The translations under genes were made by a program, and so were the position numbers. From Flavobacterium columnare NBRC 100251 = ATCC 23463 (lineage in GTDB: Bacteria; Bacteroidota; Bacteroidia; Flavobacteriales; Flavobacteriaceae), in the NCBI RefSeq assembly GCF_002530675.1, contig NZ_PCMX01000013.1, positions 1 through 64,000 of the forward strand: a DNA stretch of 64,000 nt, given 5' to 3'. The notes beneath the pieces were generated by a model. The model was not told the DNA's origin and did not search any database. It saw nothing but the letters and a program-made list of their open reading frames with translations. Positions 29,523 through 39,171 of the stretch are shown here, piece after piece. Each line of letters begins with the position of its first letter. The stretch's first letter is position 1.

Positions 29523-30347
29523 ATGAGTAAAATAATAGTAAAAACACGAGAGCAGATAGAATTAATGCGAGAAAGTGCTTTAATTGTGTCAAAAACGTTA
29601 GGGATGTTAGCTTCAGAAATCAAGCCTGGGGTAAGTACCTTATATTTAGATAAATTAGCAGAAACCTTTATTCGTGATCACGGTGCTACACCTGCATTCT
29701 TAGGAATGTATGGTTTTCCAAATTCACTTTGTATGAGTCCGAATTCACAGGTAGTTCACGGAATTCCAACGGATAAGCCTTTAGAAGAGGGCGATATTAT
29801 TTCAGTAGATTGTGGAGCCTTAAAAAATGGGTTTTATGGAGATCATGCCTATACTTTTGAAGTAGGAGAGGTGGATCTAGCCACTAAAATGCTTTTAAAA
29901 ACCACAAAAGAATCACTGTATATTGGTATTCGTGAATTAAAAGCAGGAAACAGAACAGAAGATGTTGGTCATGCAATCCAAAAATATTGTGAAAGTCATG
30001 GTTACGGTGTGGTTCGTGAACTGGTAGGGCATGGTATAGGGGAAACAATGCACGAAGCACCCGAAATGCCTAATTATGGTAAAAAAGGACGAGGTAAACT
30101 ATTGCAAGAAGGAATGGTAGTGGCTATAGAACCTATGGTTAATATGGGAACTAAAAATATCAAACAACATAAAGATGGCTGGACTATTACGACTGCTGAT
30201 GGTAAACCTTCTGCCCATTTTGAACACGATGTAGCCATAATTGATGGAAAACCTGAACTCCTTTCAACCTTTGCATACATTTATCAAGCATTAGGGATAC
30301 AAACTAATGAAGAGGATGAGTTTAGAGCCAATAAATTAGTGATTTGA
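29523..30347 (+). CDS. map: Type I methionine aminopeptidase
   Basis: 274 aa from the ATG at 29523 (MSKIIVKTREQIELMR). The two-metal site is visible as the Asp in DCGALKNGFYGDHAY (two Asp), the His in GHGIGETMHEAP, the Glu in AIEPMV and the Glu in HFEHDVAI. His in VVHGIP is the substrate-facing His. It removes the initiator methionine from new proteins. In many bacteria it sits in a ribosomal operon, but here it is alone, followed by decayed sequence. Confidence 0.95.
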   Translation: MSKIIVKTREQIELMRESALIVSKTLGMLASEIKPGVSTLYLDKLAETFIRDHGATPAFLGMYGFPNSLCMSPNSQVVHGIPTDKPLEEGDIISVDCGALKNGFYGDHAYTFEVGEVDLATKMLLKTTKESLYIGIRELKAGNRTEDVGHAIQKYCESHGYGVVRELVGHGIGETMHEAPEMPNYGKKGRGKLLQEGMVVAIEPMVNMGTKNIKQHKDGWTITTADGKPSAHFEHDVAIIDGKPELLSTFAYIYQALGIQTNEEDEFRANKLVI

Positions 30348-30409
30348 TGATTCCTTCAAATCTTTCTATATCAAATTTAAAAAATAAATATTGTTTTTAA
30401 GTAAAATGC

Positions 30410-31080
30410 AATGAAGTTAAAATACTAAAATATTGCTATAATAGAAAGGCGGATATAACTATAGACAGAATTACCTTAATAGCTGGACAAAATGATTCTA
30501 GTAAAAGTACTGTAAGTAAAGTTGTGTACTCAATAATCAAAGGATTTAATCAAGGTAAAAATTCTTTTGATGAAGGGAATTTATTATTGATAACATATTA
30601 TTATCATTGATTTTTTCAAGAAATTAACAAATTCGATAGTTCTTCATTGATGTATTCCAAACAAAATCAATAGACAAAAGTTGGATAGAATCTGTTAAAT
30701 TTTTTTGCTAATTTAGAACTTGATAGTGATGGTATAAAAAAATATTTTTGTTGAAATATCTGTTCTAAAAAACGAGCTTCAATAAAGAAATAAAATAGGT
30801 ATTAGATGAGACTATTCTTAGTAAAACGATTTTAGAGTTAAGTTTGAACAAACAACATCAAGACCATACTCGTTCTGTAAAAAATCTCGTGGAATAAAAA
30901 AATGTTATAAATGGGATAATTAGATCTCTTAATAACAGTACAGTTGACGCTTTAGATGGTTAAGAAGGTAATGTTTTTTTAATTGAATTTAAAGATGAAA
31001 GAGTTTGCAATCTGACTCATAATTGGAAAAAAATTACGGAAGTTGTTTCTAAAATTTTTCAAACAATCAAAAAATACTAA
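30410..31080 (+). pseudogene. Decayed AAA/ABC-type ATPase gene
   Basis: Starting near ATG 30410, one frame reads ADITIDRITLIAGQNDSSKS followed by TVSKVVYSIIKGFNQG. This is the N-terminus of a P-loop ATPase whose Walker A (GxNxxGKST) has lost its second Gly (GQNDSSKS). Stops and frame changes follow. Late fragments include IIRSLNNSTVDALDG, GNVFLIEFKDE and NWKKITEVVSKIFQTIKKY, ending near 31080. The type resembles stand-alone ATPases of defence or abortive-infection loci. Too broken to name. Confidence 0.55.
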
Positions 31081-31199
31081 AAATATATTTAGAAAACAGT
31101 ATCCAAACTAATAATTTTTATGAAAACAAAATAACATTCATACATGTTTTTAGTTCAAACAAAACGGTACTACGATTTTAAATTAGCATAAAACAAAAA

Positions 31200-31970
31200 A
31201 TGAAAAAAATATTTAAATTCTTTTTAAATGTAATCCCAAGACCAATTCTGATAAGAATTAGTTTTATAGTACGCCCTATATTAGCATTTGTATTAAAAGG
31301 AAACCAATTTACAGATCCTATAGACGGAAAAAGTTTCAGAATGTTTCTTCCCTATGGTTATGGTAATCAAAGGAATAATGTTCTTTCACCTAGTACACTT
31401 TCATTAGAAAGACACCGTTTGTTGTGGTTATACCTTCAAAATGAAACTGATTTTTTTATAGCTAAGAATAAAAAAAAAGTATTGCATTTTGCTCCAGAAC
31501 AAGAGTTCTACAAACGGTTTAAAAAACAAACGAATATAGAATATGTTACTACCGATTTGTTTTCGCCATTAGCTGATGTAAAAGCAGATATATGCAATCT
31601 TCCGTTTAAAGATAATTCGTATGACATTATTTTTTGTAATCATGTTTTAGAACATATTCCAGATGACACAAAAGCCATGCAAGAATTATATCGTGTACTT
31701 AAACCAGGAGGAATGGGGATTTTTCAGATTCCACAGGATTATTCACGACAAACTACCTTTGCTGATGATACAATAACAGATCCAAAAGAACGTGCAAAAA
31801 TATTCGGACAATATGATCATGTGCGTGTATATGGGCTAGACTATTTTGATAAATTAAGAAGCATAGGTTTTACTGTTAAAGAAATAGATTATACCAAAAC
31901 ATTAGAAGACTCATTGGTTCAAAAATATTGTTTAGCAAAAGGAGAAATTATTCCTGTTTGTTTTAAATAA
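31200..31970 (+). CDS. Class I SAM-dependent methyltransferase
   Basis: 256 aa. After a hydrophobic N-terminus (8-35), residues 95-200 show a Rossmann methyltransferase: VLHFAPE as motif I (degenerate, without the usual Gly-rich loop), VTTDL at the acidic residue that binds the ribose, ADICNLPFKDNSYDIIFCNH and HVLEHIPDDTKAMQELYRVLKPGG. The Methyltransf_11 type is clear, but the substrate is unknown. A hairpin terminator follows at 31990-32033. Confidence 0.82.
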   Translation: MKKIFKFFLNVIPRPILIRISFIVRPILAFVLKGNQFTDPIDGKSFRMFLPYGYGNQRNNVLSPSTLSLERHRLLWLYLQNETDFFIAKNKKKVLHFAPEQEFYKRFKKQTNIEYVTTDLFSPLADVKADICNLPFKDNSYDIIFCNHVLEHIPDDTKAMQELYRVLKPGGMGIFQIPQDYSRQTTFADDTITDPKERAKIFGQYDHVRVYGLDYFDKLRSIGFTVKEIDYTKTLEDSLVQKYCLAKGEIIPVCFK

Positions 31971-31989
31971 AAAGAAAAATAAATTATCT

Positions 31990-32033
31990 AAAAGGAGGAG
32001 TCTTGTTGAAAATGATGAGATTCCTCCTTTTTA
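31990..32033 (+). terminator. Hairpin AAAAGGAGGA / TCCTCCTTTTT
   Basis: A GC-containing stem with a 20-base loop and a T run, 20 bases after the methyltransferase stop. Confidence 0.6.
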
Positions 32034-32069
32034 AATTATAGAATAATAACAATTATAAATTTAAAAAGA

Positions 32070-34952
32070 ATGTCTTTTTCGTTAGCACTCGATTTATCAT
32101 GGAATGAAGCAGAAGAACGTTGGGTTCCCTTTTTGTATTTAATCAATACAAACCAACTTCCTTTGTATGTTTTTAAAACAGCCAATGAAGAAACTTTAAA
32201 AAGCATTTCAAAAGAATTAAGTTCAGAAGAAAAGAAATTATGGCTTCTAGTAATTGATTTGAAAACAGAAAATATTCTTAAAAAATTTACAAAGAATAAA
32301 AAAATAACTTCATTAAGTTTACTAAAAGAAGATAAGACTATCAAAAAACTTTTACAAGAGTACTTAAATAGAAAAACAGAAGCTATTTTAAAGGCTATTC
32401 AAGATTTAGAACTCCCCTTTAGTGTAAACTTAAATTCAAAAAAAGAGTTTTATATTAATCAGGTGCATTTTACTAATAAAACAATGCCTGCTCAATTACA
32501 TTTTACTAAAAATGAAGAAGGAATCGTGTATACACTTACTCTAACTGATAAAGGAAAAACAGTACATCCCTATCAAAACGATATAAGTATCTTAACTCAA
32601 TTTCCTTGCTGGATTGTTTTTAACAAACAGCTAATTTTAATTCCAGAAATAGATGGATTAAAGTTAAAACCATTCCTGAAAAATCAATCGGTACACATTC
32701 CTAAACGAATGGAAACGGAGTATTTTAAAAAATTTATTAGTGATATCATAAAAAAAGTAACAATAGAAACCGAAGGTTTTATAATTGACACTTTTGATGA
32801 AATAGTCTCTTATGATTTAAAAGGAAATCATGATTTTTTAAATAAACAGTTTTTTATTCAGATTCTCTTTGATTACAAAGGATATGTTTTTTCATCGAAT
32901 ATGGATAAAAAACAAGATTCTTCTATAGCATTTGAAGCAGATGATGCCGTAAAAGTAATTCAATATAAAAGAGATTTCTCAAAAGAGTTAGTAATAGAAA
33001 AAAAATTAATTGACTTTGGATTTGAAAAAAACAGAGAAGGAAACTTTTATTTATCTAATTCCTCTGCCGAATTAGATAGTATAGAATTTATCTTGAAACA
33101 AAAAGAAAATTTACAAGCACTAGGCTTCCTTTTAGATCCATTTTTAATTGATCATAAAAAAATTCAAACCAATAAAATAACACTTTCTTTACAAAGTACT
33201 GAACAAGCCGATTGGTTTGATCTGAAGATGACTATTTCCTGTGGAACTCATAATTTCCCTTTTTCAGATATTGTATCTAATATTAAAAATGGAAATCAAT
33301 GGTTTTTACTCCCAGATGGAACGTACTTTATTATTCCTAGTGAATGGATGAAACGCTATGGCACACTAGCTCAATTTGGAACAAAGCAAACGGATGGAGG
33401 GATTAGTTTGCCTAAAAGTCATTTCCAGAATTTAAATTTAGAAGATGTTATTTTAGAAACAGAAAACACCTCAAAACAAACCTTAATTTATGAGCCTTCG
33501 AATTTGTTAAAAGCCACTTTAAGACCGTATCAAATTCAAGGGGTACAATGGCTTTTGAATCATTATACAAACGGAGTAGGAGCTTGTCTAGCAGATGATA
33601 TGGGGTTGGGTAAAACCTTACAAACATTAGCCTTACTTATTGCAGTACAAGAAAACGAACGATCAGAAGCATCAGTTGCAACCTCTGAAATGGATCTATT
33701 TGCGGATTCAAAAACACAAGAAGCAGAACCATTAAAAGCATTAGTTGTAGTGCCCTCCTCATTAGTATTCAACTGGTACAATGAAGCTAAAAAATTTGCA
33801 CCCCATTTCAAATGTATAAAATACGTAGGAACAGATAGAAAGATATTGGGGAAAAAGTTAAATCGTTACGATCTTATATTTACCAGCTTCTCTATACTAA
33901 GTAGAGACAGCGTATCACTACAAAAAATCCCTTTTCATTATTTAATCGTAGATGAAAGCCAACAAATAAAAAACCGAAATTCTAAAATATTCAAAGCCTT
34001 AACCACCTTACAAGCAGAACATAGAATTTCGTTAAGTGGTACACCTATTGAAAATTCATTAGCAGATCTGTGGTCACAAATGCAATTTATAAATCCATCT
34101 ATATTAGGTGAATTTCCTTTTTTTGATCAATATTTTAAAAAACCAATTGAAAAATATAAAGATGAAAGTAAAATAGGTGAGCTAAAAAATATTATCAATC
34201 CTTATATCCTAAGAAGAACCAAGACAGAAGTATTAAAAGATCTTCCCGACTTAATAGAACAAGTAGTATACTGCCAAATGGATGAAGAACAAGAAAAACA
34301 ATACGAAGAAGAAAAATCCAAAGCTCGTAACTACCTCCTTAAATTAGAAGATTCATCTTCTATGATACATATATTAAATGTGCTAATGAAACTACGCCAA
34401 TGGAGCAATCATCCTAAGTTAGTTGATCCCACTCTAACAATGGCATCGGGTAAGTTTTATGATGTAACTGGATATTTAGATACTTTGGCAAAAGCAAAGA
34501 ATAAAACCTTAATATTTAGCTCGTTTGTAAGTCATTTAGCTATTTATGAAGATTGGTGTGTTCAAAATAATATTCGTTTTTGTTCATTAACAGGCACTAC
34601 ATCCGTAGAACAAAGAGAAAATAGTGTAAGACAGTTTCAAACAGATGAAGAGATCGTATTCTTCTTTATTTCCCTAAAAGCAGGAGGAGTAGGACTTAAT
34701 TTAACAAAAGCTTCTTATATCATTTTATTAGATCCTTGGTGGAATCCTTTTGCAGAAAAACAAGCCATAGCAAGAGCTCATAGAATCGGACAAGAAAACA
34801 AAGTAAATGTCGTTCGTTTTATCACACAAAATACAATTGAAGAAAAAATATTACAATTGCAACAAAATAAAAAAGAATTATCTGACAGTATTATTGATGA
34901 AAGTGTTATCCCCGAATCAATAACCGAAAATTTAGCATATTTCTTGCAATAA
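32070..34952 (+). CDS. SNF2/SWI2-family DEAD-box-like helicase/translocase
   Basis: 960 aa. The N-terminal 470 residues are family-specific and do not resemble a known catalytic domain. The SNF2 motor fills about 480-950: motif I DDMGLGKT, motif II as DESQ instead of the usual DExH/DEAQ, motif III SLSGTPIENSLADLWS, motif V GGVGLNLT and motif VI ARAHRIGQ. This family includes RapA/HepA-like remodelers; a role in moving proteins on DNA or recycling RNA polymerase is possible but not shown. There is no zinc-finger (SWIM) Cys cluster in the N-terminal part. Confidence 0.88.
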   Translation: MSFSLALDLSWNEAEERWVPFLYLINTNQLPLYVFKTANEETLKSISKELSSEEKKLWLLVIDLKTENILKKFTKNKKITSLSLLKEDKTIKKLLQEYLNRKTEAILKAIQDLELPFSVNLNSKKEFYINQVHFTNKTMPAQLHFTKNEEGIVYTLTLTDKGKTVHPYQNDISILTQFPCWIVFNKQLILIPEIDGLKLKPFLKNQSVHIPKRMETEYFKKFISDIIKKVTIETEGFIIDTFDEIVSYDLKGNHDFLNKQFFIQILFDYKGYVFSSNMDKKQDSSIAFEADDAVKVIQYKRDFSKELVIEKKLIDFGFEKNREGNFYLSNSSAELDSIEFILKQKENLQALGFLLDPFLIDHKKIQTNKITLSLQSTEQADWFDLKMTISCGTHNFPFSDIVSNIKNGNQWFLLPDGTYFIIPSEWMKRYGTLAQFGTKQTDGGISLPKSHFQNLNLEDVILETENTSKQTLIYEPSNLLKATLRPYQIQGVQWLLNHYTNGVGACLADDMGLGKTLQTLALLIAVQENERSEASVATSEMDLFADSKTQEAEPLKALVVVPSSLVFNWYNEAKKFAPHFKCIKYVGTDRKILGKKLNRYDLIFTSFSILSRDSVSLQKIPFHYLIVDESQQIKNRNSKIFKALTTLQAEHRISLSGTPIENSLADLWSQMQFINPSILGEFPFFDQYFKKPIEKYKDESKIGELKNIINPYILRRTKTEVLKDLPDLIEQVVYCQMDEEQEKQYEEEKSKARNYLLKLEDSSSMIHILNVLMKLRQWSNHPKLVDPTLTMASGKFYDVTGYLDTLAKAKNKTLIFSSFVSHLAIYEDWCVQNNIRFCSLTGTTSVEQRENSVRQFQTDEEIVFFFISLKAGGVGLNLTKASYIILLDPWWNPFAEKQAIARAHRIGQENKVNVVRFITQNTIEEKILQLQQNKKELSDSIIDESVIPESITENLAYFLQ

Positions 34953-35031
34953 ATTAAACAATAATAGGTTTAAAATAGTAATTTAGTTTCCAATTATGCA
35001 AATTAATGTAGTTTTAATTAAACCATAAACC

Positions 35032-36279
35032 ATGAAATCAATTTCCCTCTTCATAGTATTGCTTTTTAATCATTGTGCTTGGTGTCAACCAGTTGAAAAT
35101 GTTGCGCCATTTAATATTAAAACCATTGCATTTAAACAAGGGGATCATGTAGTGTTTCCTTTTTTTGAATTAGGAGAAGATTTTGAATTTAGTTTTGATG
35201 ATTTACACGGGAATGAAGAAGACTATTATTTTACCTTAACTCACTGCAATTACGATTGGGAAATATCCGATCTAACTAGAAATGAATATTTAAATGGGAA
35301 TGATAATCAACGAATTCAAGACTATCAAAATTCATTCAATACCCTACAAGGTTATTCCCATTATCGTTTGAATTTTCCGAATAATTTTTGTCAAATTATA
35401 AAAAGCGGGAATTACATACTTTCTATTTTAAATAAAAATAAAGAAATAATCTTTTCAAGAAAGTTTATAATTTATGAAAAAAGAGTAGAAGTCCCCATTC
35501 AAATCAAACGCTCCAGGACTCTAAATGATATAGCAGAAAAACACAATGTTGAATTTGCCATAAAATCTAAAAATATCCTTTTTCAAAATCCATTACAAAA
35601 TATAAAAATTGCACTCATTCAAAATGGGCGATGGAATACGGCTAAATACAATATAAAACCACAATATACCATTGGTAATGAATTGATCTATCGTTACAAC
35701 GCTGAAACACAATTTTGGGCAGGAAATGAATATTATTATTACGATAATAAAGACATAAAAACACCTACCAACAATATAGCAAGGGTAGATTCAAATTCAG
35801 GTTTGTACAAAACCTTGTTATATTCTAATGAAGTAAGAAAAGATAAAGGATATACCTTTTTTCCTGATATCAACGGAATTTTTCAGAATAGAAACATTTT
35901 TGCACGAGACAATAATGATGTAGAAACAGATTATACTTGGGTTTACTTTTCCTTATTTGCACCTAATTATCCAAAAGATGCCACTATTTATGTAACAGGC
36001 TTATTTAACAATTATCAAATGACAGATGAAAACAAAATGGACTATAATGCAAGTAAAGAAATGTATGAAAAAGCCATTATGATTAAACAAGGATTTGTAA
36101 ACTATAATTATACCTTAATAAACCCAAAAAATCAAATAGATTATAAGAACGCCATTGACGGAAATTATTATCAAACAGAAAATAAATACCAGGTTTTTGT
36201 ATATTATCGAGCTAACGGAGAACGTTTTGATCGAATAATAGGTGTAGGAGAAGCAAGTTCACAAAATATTACTAATTAA
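35032..36279 (+). CDS. Type IX secretion system plug protein (DUF5103 family)
   Basis: 415 aa with a signal peptide (about 1-18, ending CAWCQ). The early segment VVFPFFELGEDFEFSFDDL and the TLTHCNYDW signature match the DUF5103 family. The family founder was seen as the 'plug' that closes the SprA translocon of the flavobacterial type IX secretion system on the periplasmic side. The C-terminal half is beta-rich (VTGLFNNYQMTDENKM). It is probably a single gene; apaG follows 70 bases later. Confidence 0.82.
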   Translation: MKSISLFIVLLFNHCAWCQPVENVAPFNIKTIAFKQGDHVVFPFFELGEDFEFSFDDLHGNEEDYYFTLTHCNYDWEISDLTRNEYLNGNDNQRIQDYQNSFNTLQGYSHYRLNFPNNFCQIIKSGNYILSILNKNKEIIFSRKFIIYEKRVEVPIQIKRSRTLNDIAEKHNVEFAIKSKNILFQNPLQNIKIALIQNGRWNTAKYNIKPQYTIGNELIYRYNAETQFWAGNEYYYYDNKDIKTPTNNIARVDSNSGLYKTLLYSNEVRKDKGYTFFPDINGIFQNRNIFARDNNDVETDYTWVYFSLFAPNYPKDATIYVTGLFNNYQMTDENKMDYNASKEMYEKAIMIKQGFVNYNYTLINPKNQIDYKNAIDGNYYQTENKYQVFVYYRANGERFDRIIGVGEASSQNITN

Positions 36280-36348
36280 ATTTAACAAATATTAAAAACA
36301 AAGATGTTTTTATTTTTTGCTAAATTTGCGCTTACAACAAAAGGTAAA

Positions 36349-36735
36349 ATGGTTACTCAAGTTACAAAAGGGATCAAAATTTCGGTAGAGACAATTTTTG
36401 AAGGAACTTATTTCAAAAACCAGTCTGTGCATTTTGCATTTTCATATCATATTACCATAGAAAATCATAGTAAAGACCAAGTACAACTTCTATCTCGTCA
36501 TTGGGATATATACGATGCACTCAATTATCACGAAACCGTAGAAGGAGAAGGAGTAGTAGGAGAAAAACCCATACTCAAGTCAGGAGAAAAGTATACCTAT
36601 AGTTCAGGATGTCTACTTTCTTCCCCACATGGTAGTATGACAGGATATTTTACGATGATTAATTTTGCTACTACAAAAAAATTTAATGTTGTAATACCTG
36701 TTTTTTACTTAAATGCACCTTTTGCGCTAAGTTAG
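36349..36735 (+). CDS. apaG: ApaG protein
   Basis: 128 aa from the ATG at 36349. A longer frame from 36304 would add 15 hydrophobic residues that are not part of the family. The single fibronectin-III-like domain is visible with SRHWDIYDA, EGEGVVGEKPILKSGE, YSSGCLLSSPHGSMTGYF, the family signature around residues 55-115. It was named for a link to Co2+ resistance and Mg2+ efflux in enteric bacteria. Its biochemical role is still unclear. Confidence 0.93.
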   Translation: MVTQVTKGIKISVETIFEGTYFKNQSVHFAFSYHITIENHSKDQVQLLSRHWDIYDALNYHETVEGEGVVGEKPILKSGEKYTYSSGCLLSSPHGSMTGYFTMINFATTKKFNVVIPVFYLNAPFALS

Positions 36736-36791
36736 TTTGGTGTACATAAAATACAGTTTAATTTTATAAAATTTAAAAAAAAAGAGATACG

Positions 36792-36823
36792 ATGCCTTTT
36801 TTAAAAGGCATTTTGTATTTTTG
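36792..36823 (+). terminator. Hairpin ATGCCTTTTTTAAAAGGCAT and adjoining -7 box
   Basis: The stem-loop (36792-36811) after apaG is followed by TTTGTATTTTTG. The last eight bases, TATTTTTG (36816-36823), also match the -7 box and could start pruA at 36870. One short stretch seems to serve as end of one unit and start of the next. Confidence 0.5.
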
Positions 36824-36869
36824 TTAGTATTACATAAAATGAACGTATAATTTAAACAATAAAAATACA

Positions 36870-38495
36870 ATGCTTAAAGGATTTTTTAACGTACCAAAAG
36901 CGGTTAATGAACCCGTAAAATCGTACGCTCCAAATTCTCCAGAGAGAGCTGCTGTATTAGCAGCTTATCAAGAAATGTGGAATTCAAAAGTAGATGTTCC
37001 TCTATATATCGGTAGCGAAGAAATTCGTACAGGTAATACACGCAATATGACTCCACCACATGATCACCAACATGTAGTAGGAACCTATCATCTAGCAGAG
37101 AAAGAACACGTACAAAAAGCTATTACCAATGCTTTAGAAAGCCGTACAAAATGGGCTAACATGGCATGGGAGCAAAGAGCGGCTATCTTTTTAAAAGCGG
37201 CTGAATTAATTGCAGGGCCTTACCGTGCAAAAATTAATGCAGCTACTATGATTGCACAATCCAAAACAATTCATCAAGCCGAAATTGATGCGGCTTGCGA
37301 ATTAATAGATTTCTTGCGTTATAATGTAGAATTTATGGTGCAAATCTATAAAGATCAACCCGCTTCTGATTCGTCCGTATGGAATCGTGTAGAGTACCGT
37401 CCGTTAGAGGGGTTCGTATATGCTATTACCCCTTTTAACTTTACAGCTATTGCGGCTAATTTGCCTGCAAGTGCAGCTTTAATGGGGAATGTAGTAGTTT
37501 GGAAACCATCCGATAGCCAAGTTTTTTCAGCAAAAATAATCATTGATGTTTTTAAAGAAGCAGGCGTGCCAGACGGTGTAATCAATGTCGTTTTTGGTGA
37601 TCCTGTAATGGTAACAGACACAATATTAGCCTCTCCTGATTTTGCGGGTATTCACTATACAGGTTCTACGTTTATCTTTAAAGAATTATGGAAGAAAATC
37701 GGAGAAAACATCCATACCTATAAAACATATCCGAGAATTGTAGGAGAAACCGGAGGGAAAGATTTCGTTTTAGTACATCCTACAGCTAATGTAAAACAAG
37801 TAGTAGCTAATACATTACGTGGTGCCTTTGAATTTCAAGGACAAAAGTGTTCAGCCGCTTCAAGAGCCTATTTTCCAGCTTCTTTATGGTCTGCTATCAA
37901 AGAAGAAATGGGCAAAGAATTAGCAACATTCAAGCAAGGTTCGCCAGAAGATTTCTCCAACTTTGTAACGGCAGTTATTCATGAAGGATCATTTGATAAA
38001 TTAGCCAAATATATTGACCAAGCTAAGGCTGATGCCGATGCAGAAGTTATTTTTGGTGGAGGGTATGATAAATCAAAAGGATATTTCGTAGAACCAACGG
38101 TTATCTTAACAACAAACCCAAAATACGCAACTATGGAAACCGAATTATTCGGTCCAGTATTGACTATTTATGTATATGAAGATGCCGCTTGGACAGATAC
38201 TTTAAAATTAGTAGATGCTACCTCAGAATATGCGTTAACAGGTGCCATTTTCAGTGGTTGTCGTTATGCCATTGAAGAAGCCACAATAGCGTTGCAAAAC
38301 TGTGCGGGTAACTTCTATATTAATGATAAACCAACAGGAGCAGTAGTAGGAATGCAACCATTTGGAGGAGCTAGAGCTTCTGGAACCAATGATAAAGCAG
38401 GTTCTGCGCAAAACTTATTACGTTGGGTTTCTCCTAGAACAATCAAAGAAACTTTTGTAACACCAGTAGATTATAGATATCCTTTCTTAGGATAA
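36870..38495 (+). CDS. pruA: L-glutamate gamma-semialdehyde dehydrogenase
   Basis: 541 aa, the size of group I P5C dehydrogenases of the aldehyde dehydrogenase family. Visible are the cofactor region TPFNFTAIAANLPASAALMGN, the Glu in GETGGKDFVLVHP, the nucleophilic Cys in FQGQKCSAASRAYF and FGPVLTIYVY. It oxidises glutamate semialdehyde (from proline) to glutamate with NAD+. No proline dehydrogenase gene is nearby. The strong, G/C-richer codon use indicates high expression. Confidence 0.95.
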   Translation: MLKGFFNVPKAVNEPVKSYAPNSPERAAVLAAYQEMWNSKVDVPLYIGSEEIRTGNTRNMTPPHDHQHVVGTYHLAEKEHVQKAITNALESRTKWANMAWEQRAAIFLKAAELIAGPYRAKINAATMIAQSKTIHQAEIDAACELIDFLRYNVEFMVQIYKDQPASDSSVWNRVEYRPLEGFVYAITPFNFTAIAANLPASAALMGNVVVWKPSDSQVFSAKIIIDVFKEAGVPDGVINVVFGDPVMVTDTILASPDFAGIHYTGSTFIFKELWKKIGENIHTYKTYPRIVGETGGKDFVLVHPTANVKQVVANTLRGAFEFQGQKCSAASRAYFPASLWSAIKEEMGKELATFKQGSPEDFSNFVTAVIHEGSFDKLAKYIDQAKADADAEVIFGGGYDKSKGYFVEPTVILTTNPKYATMETELFGPVLTIYVYEDAAWTDTLKLVDATSEYALTGAIFSGCRYAIEEATIALQNCAGNFYINDKPTGAVVGMQPFGGARASGTNDKAGSAQNLLRWVSPRTIKETFVTPVDYRYPFLG

Positions 38496-38505
38496 TCAAA
38501 CATAA

Positions 38506-38645
38506 AAGAGGGTGTCCTAAAAAAAGAGGGCAATCTTGTTATTTCGACACTAAAAGGAGAAATTACATAGTACTAATAATGTGTTTCTCCTGTCGCCGAA
38601 GTAACAAGCTAGACGTTAAACGATTACTTTTAGGCACCCACTTTT
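38506..38645. repeat. Composite inverted repeat after pruA (GTCC outer arms, GTTA..TTCGAC inner arms)
   Basis: The outer arms are AAGAGGGTGTCCTAAAA (38506-38522) and TTTTAGGCACCCACTTTTT (38628-38645). The inner arms are TTGTTATTTCGAC (about 38536-38548) and GCCGAAGTAACAA (about 38595-38607). It probably acts as terminator for pruA. A 65-codon open frame inside it (38579-38776) is an artefact of the repeat. Confidence 0.55.
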
Positions 38646-38803
38646 TAAGATTTCATTTTAAAATTCTACGAGAGCGAGTGAAAAAGACCCAAACGGTAGT
38701 TTTTGACCCTGTTTCTAATTCCGAAAAGACAGGATATTATGATGAAATTTTAAAAAATGAGATAGTGTTATTTTAACCTCTTAGGTTTTATTTTCAGCCC
38801 CAT

Positions 38804-38945
38804 TTGTTACTCCGACGGTAGGAGGAGTCGCATAATCCCAATCAAAAACACTTCATGAAAGGGGAGTATCATAACCAGAATTTTAAAAAAAAACGTTGCG
38901 TTGCTCACTTTATCGGATCCCTCCTTATGTCGGGATGACAAGAAT
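38804..38945. repeat. Flavobacterial palindromic repeat (TCCGAC..GGAGGA type)
   Basis: The left arm TTGTTACTCCGACGG..AGGAGGAGTCGCATAATCC (quoted in parts, 38804-38839) pairs with GGATCCCTCCTTATG and TCGGGATGACAAG (38915-38942). It is the same inner-arm type as at 38532-38610. The remaining gap to 39171 shows no gene. Confidence 0.45.
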
Positions 38946-39171
38946 CCGAATGAAAAATACTTCATGGGAGAATAGTGTTTATTAGTCTTTTAAACTACAG
39001 ACCGTTTTAAAAGAGTCTATTAATTCTGAAACTTCATTCCTCATTTTTCCCTAGACAAGCCAAAGGAGAACCGCCAAAATTAATCAGATGATAACTCGGA
39101 TCGCTTAAGTTCTCCTTAAGATTGAAATCAAAAATTAAACGTTGTAATATTACTCTGTTTGGAGTTATTCT

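Noticed and set aside
38579-38776. 65-codon open frame on the plus strand
   Set aside because: It lies within palindromic repeats, has no start context and no protein-like conservation pattern.
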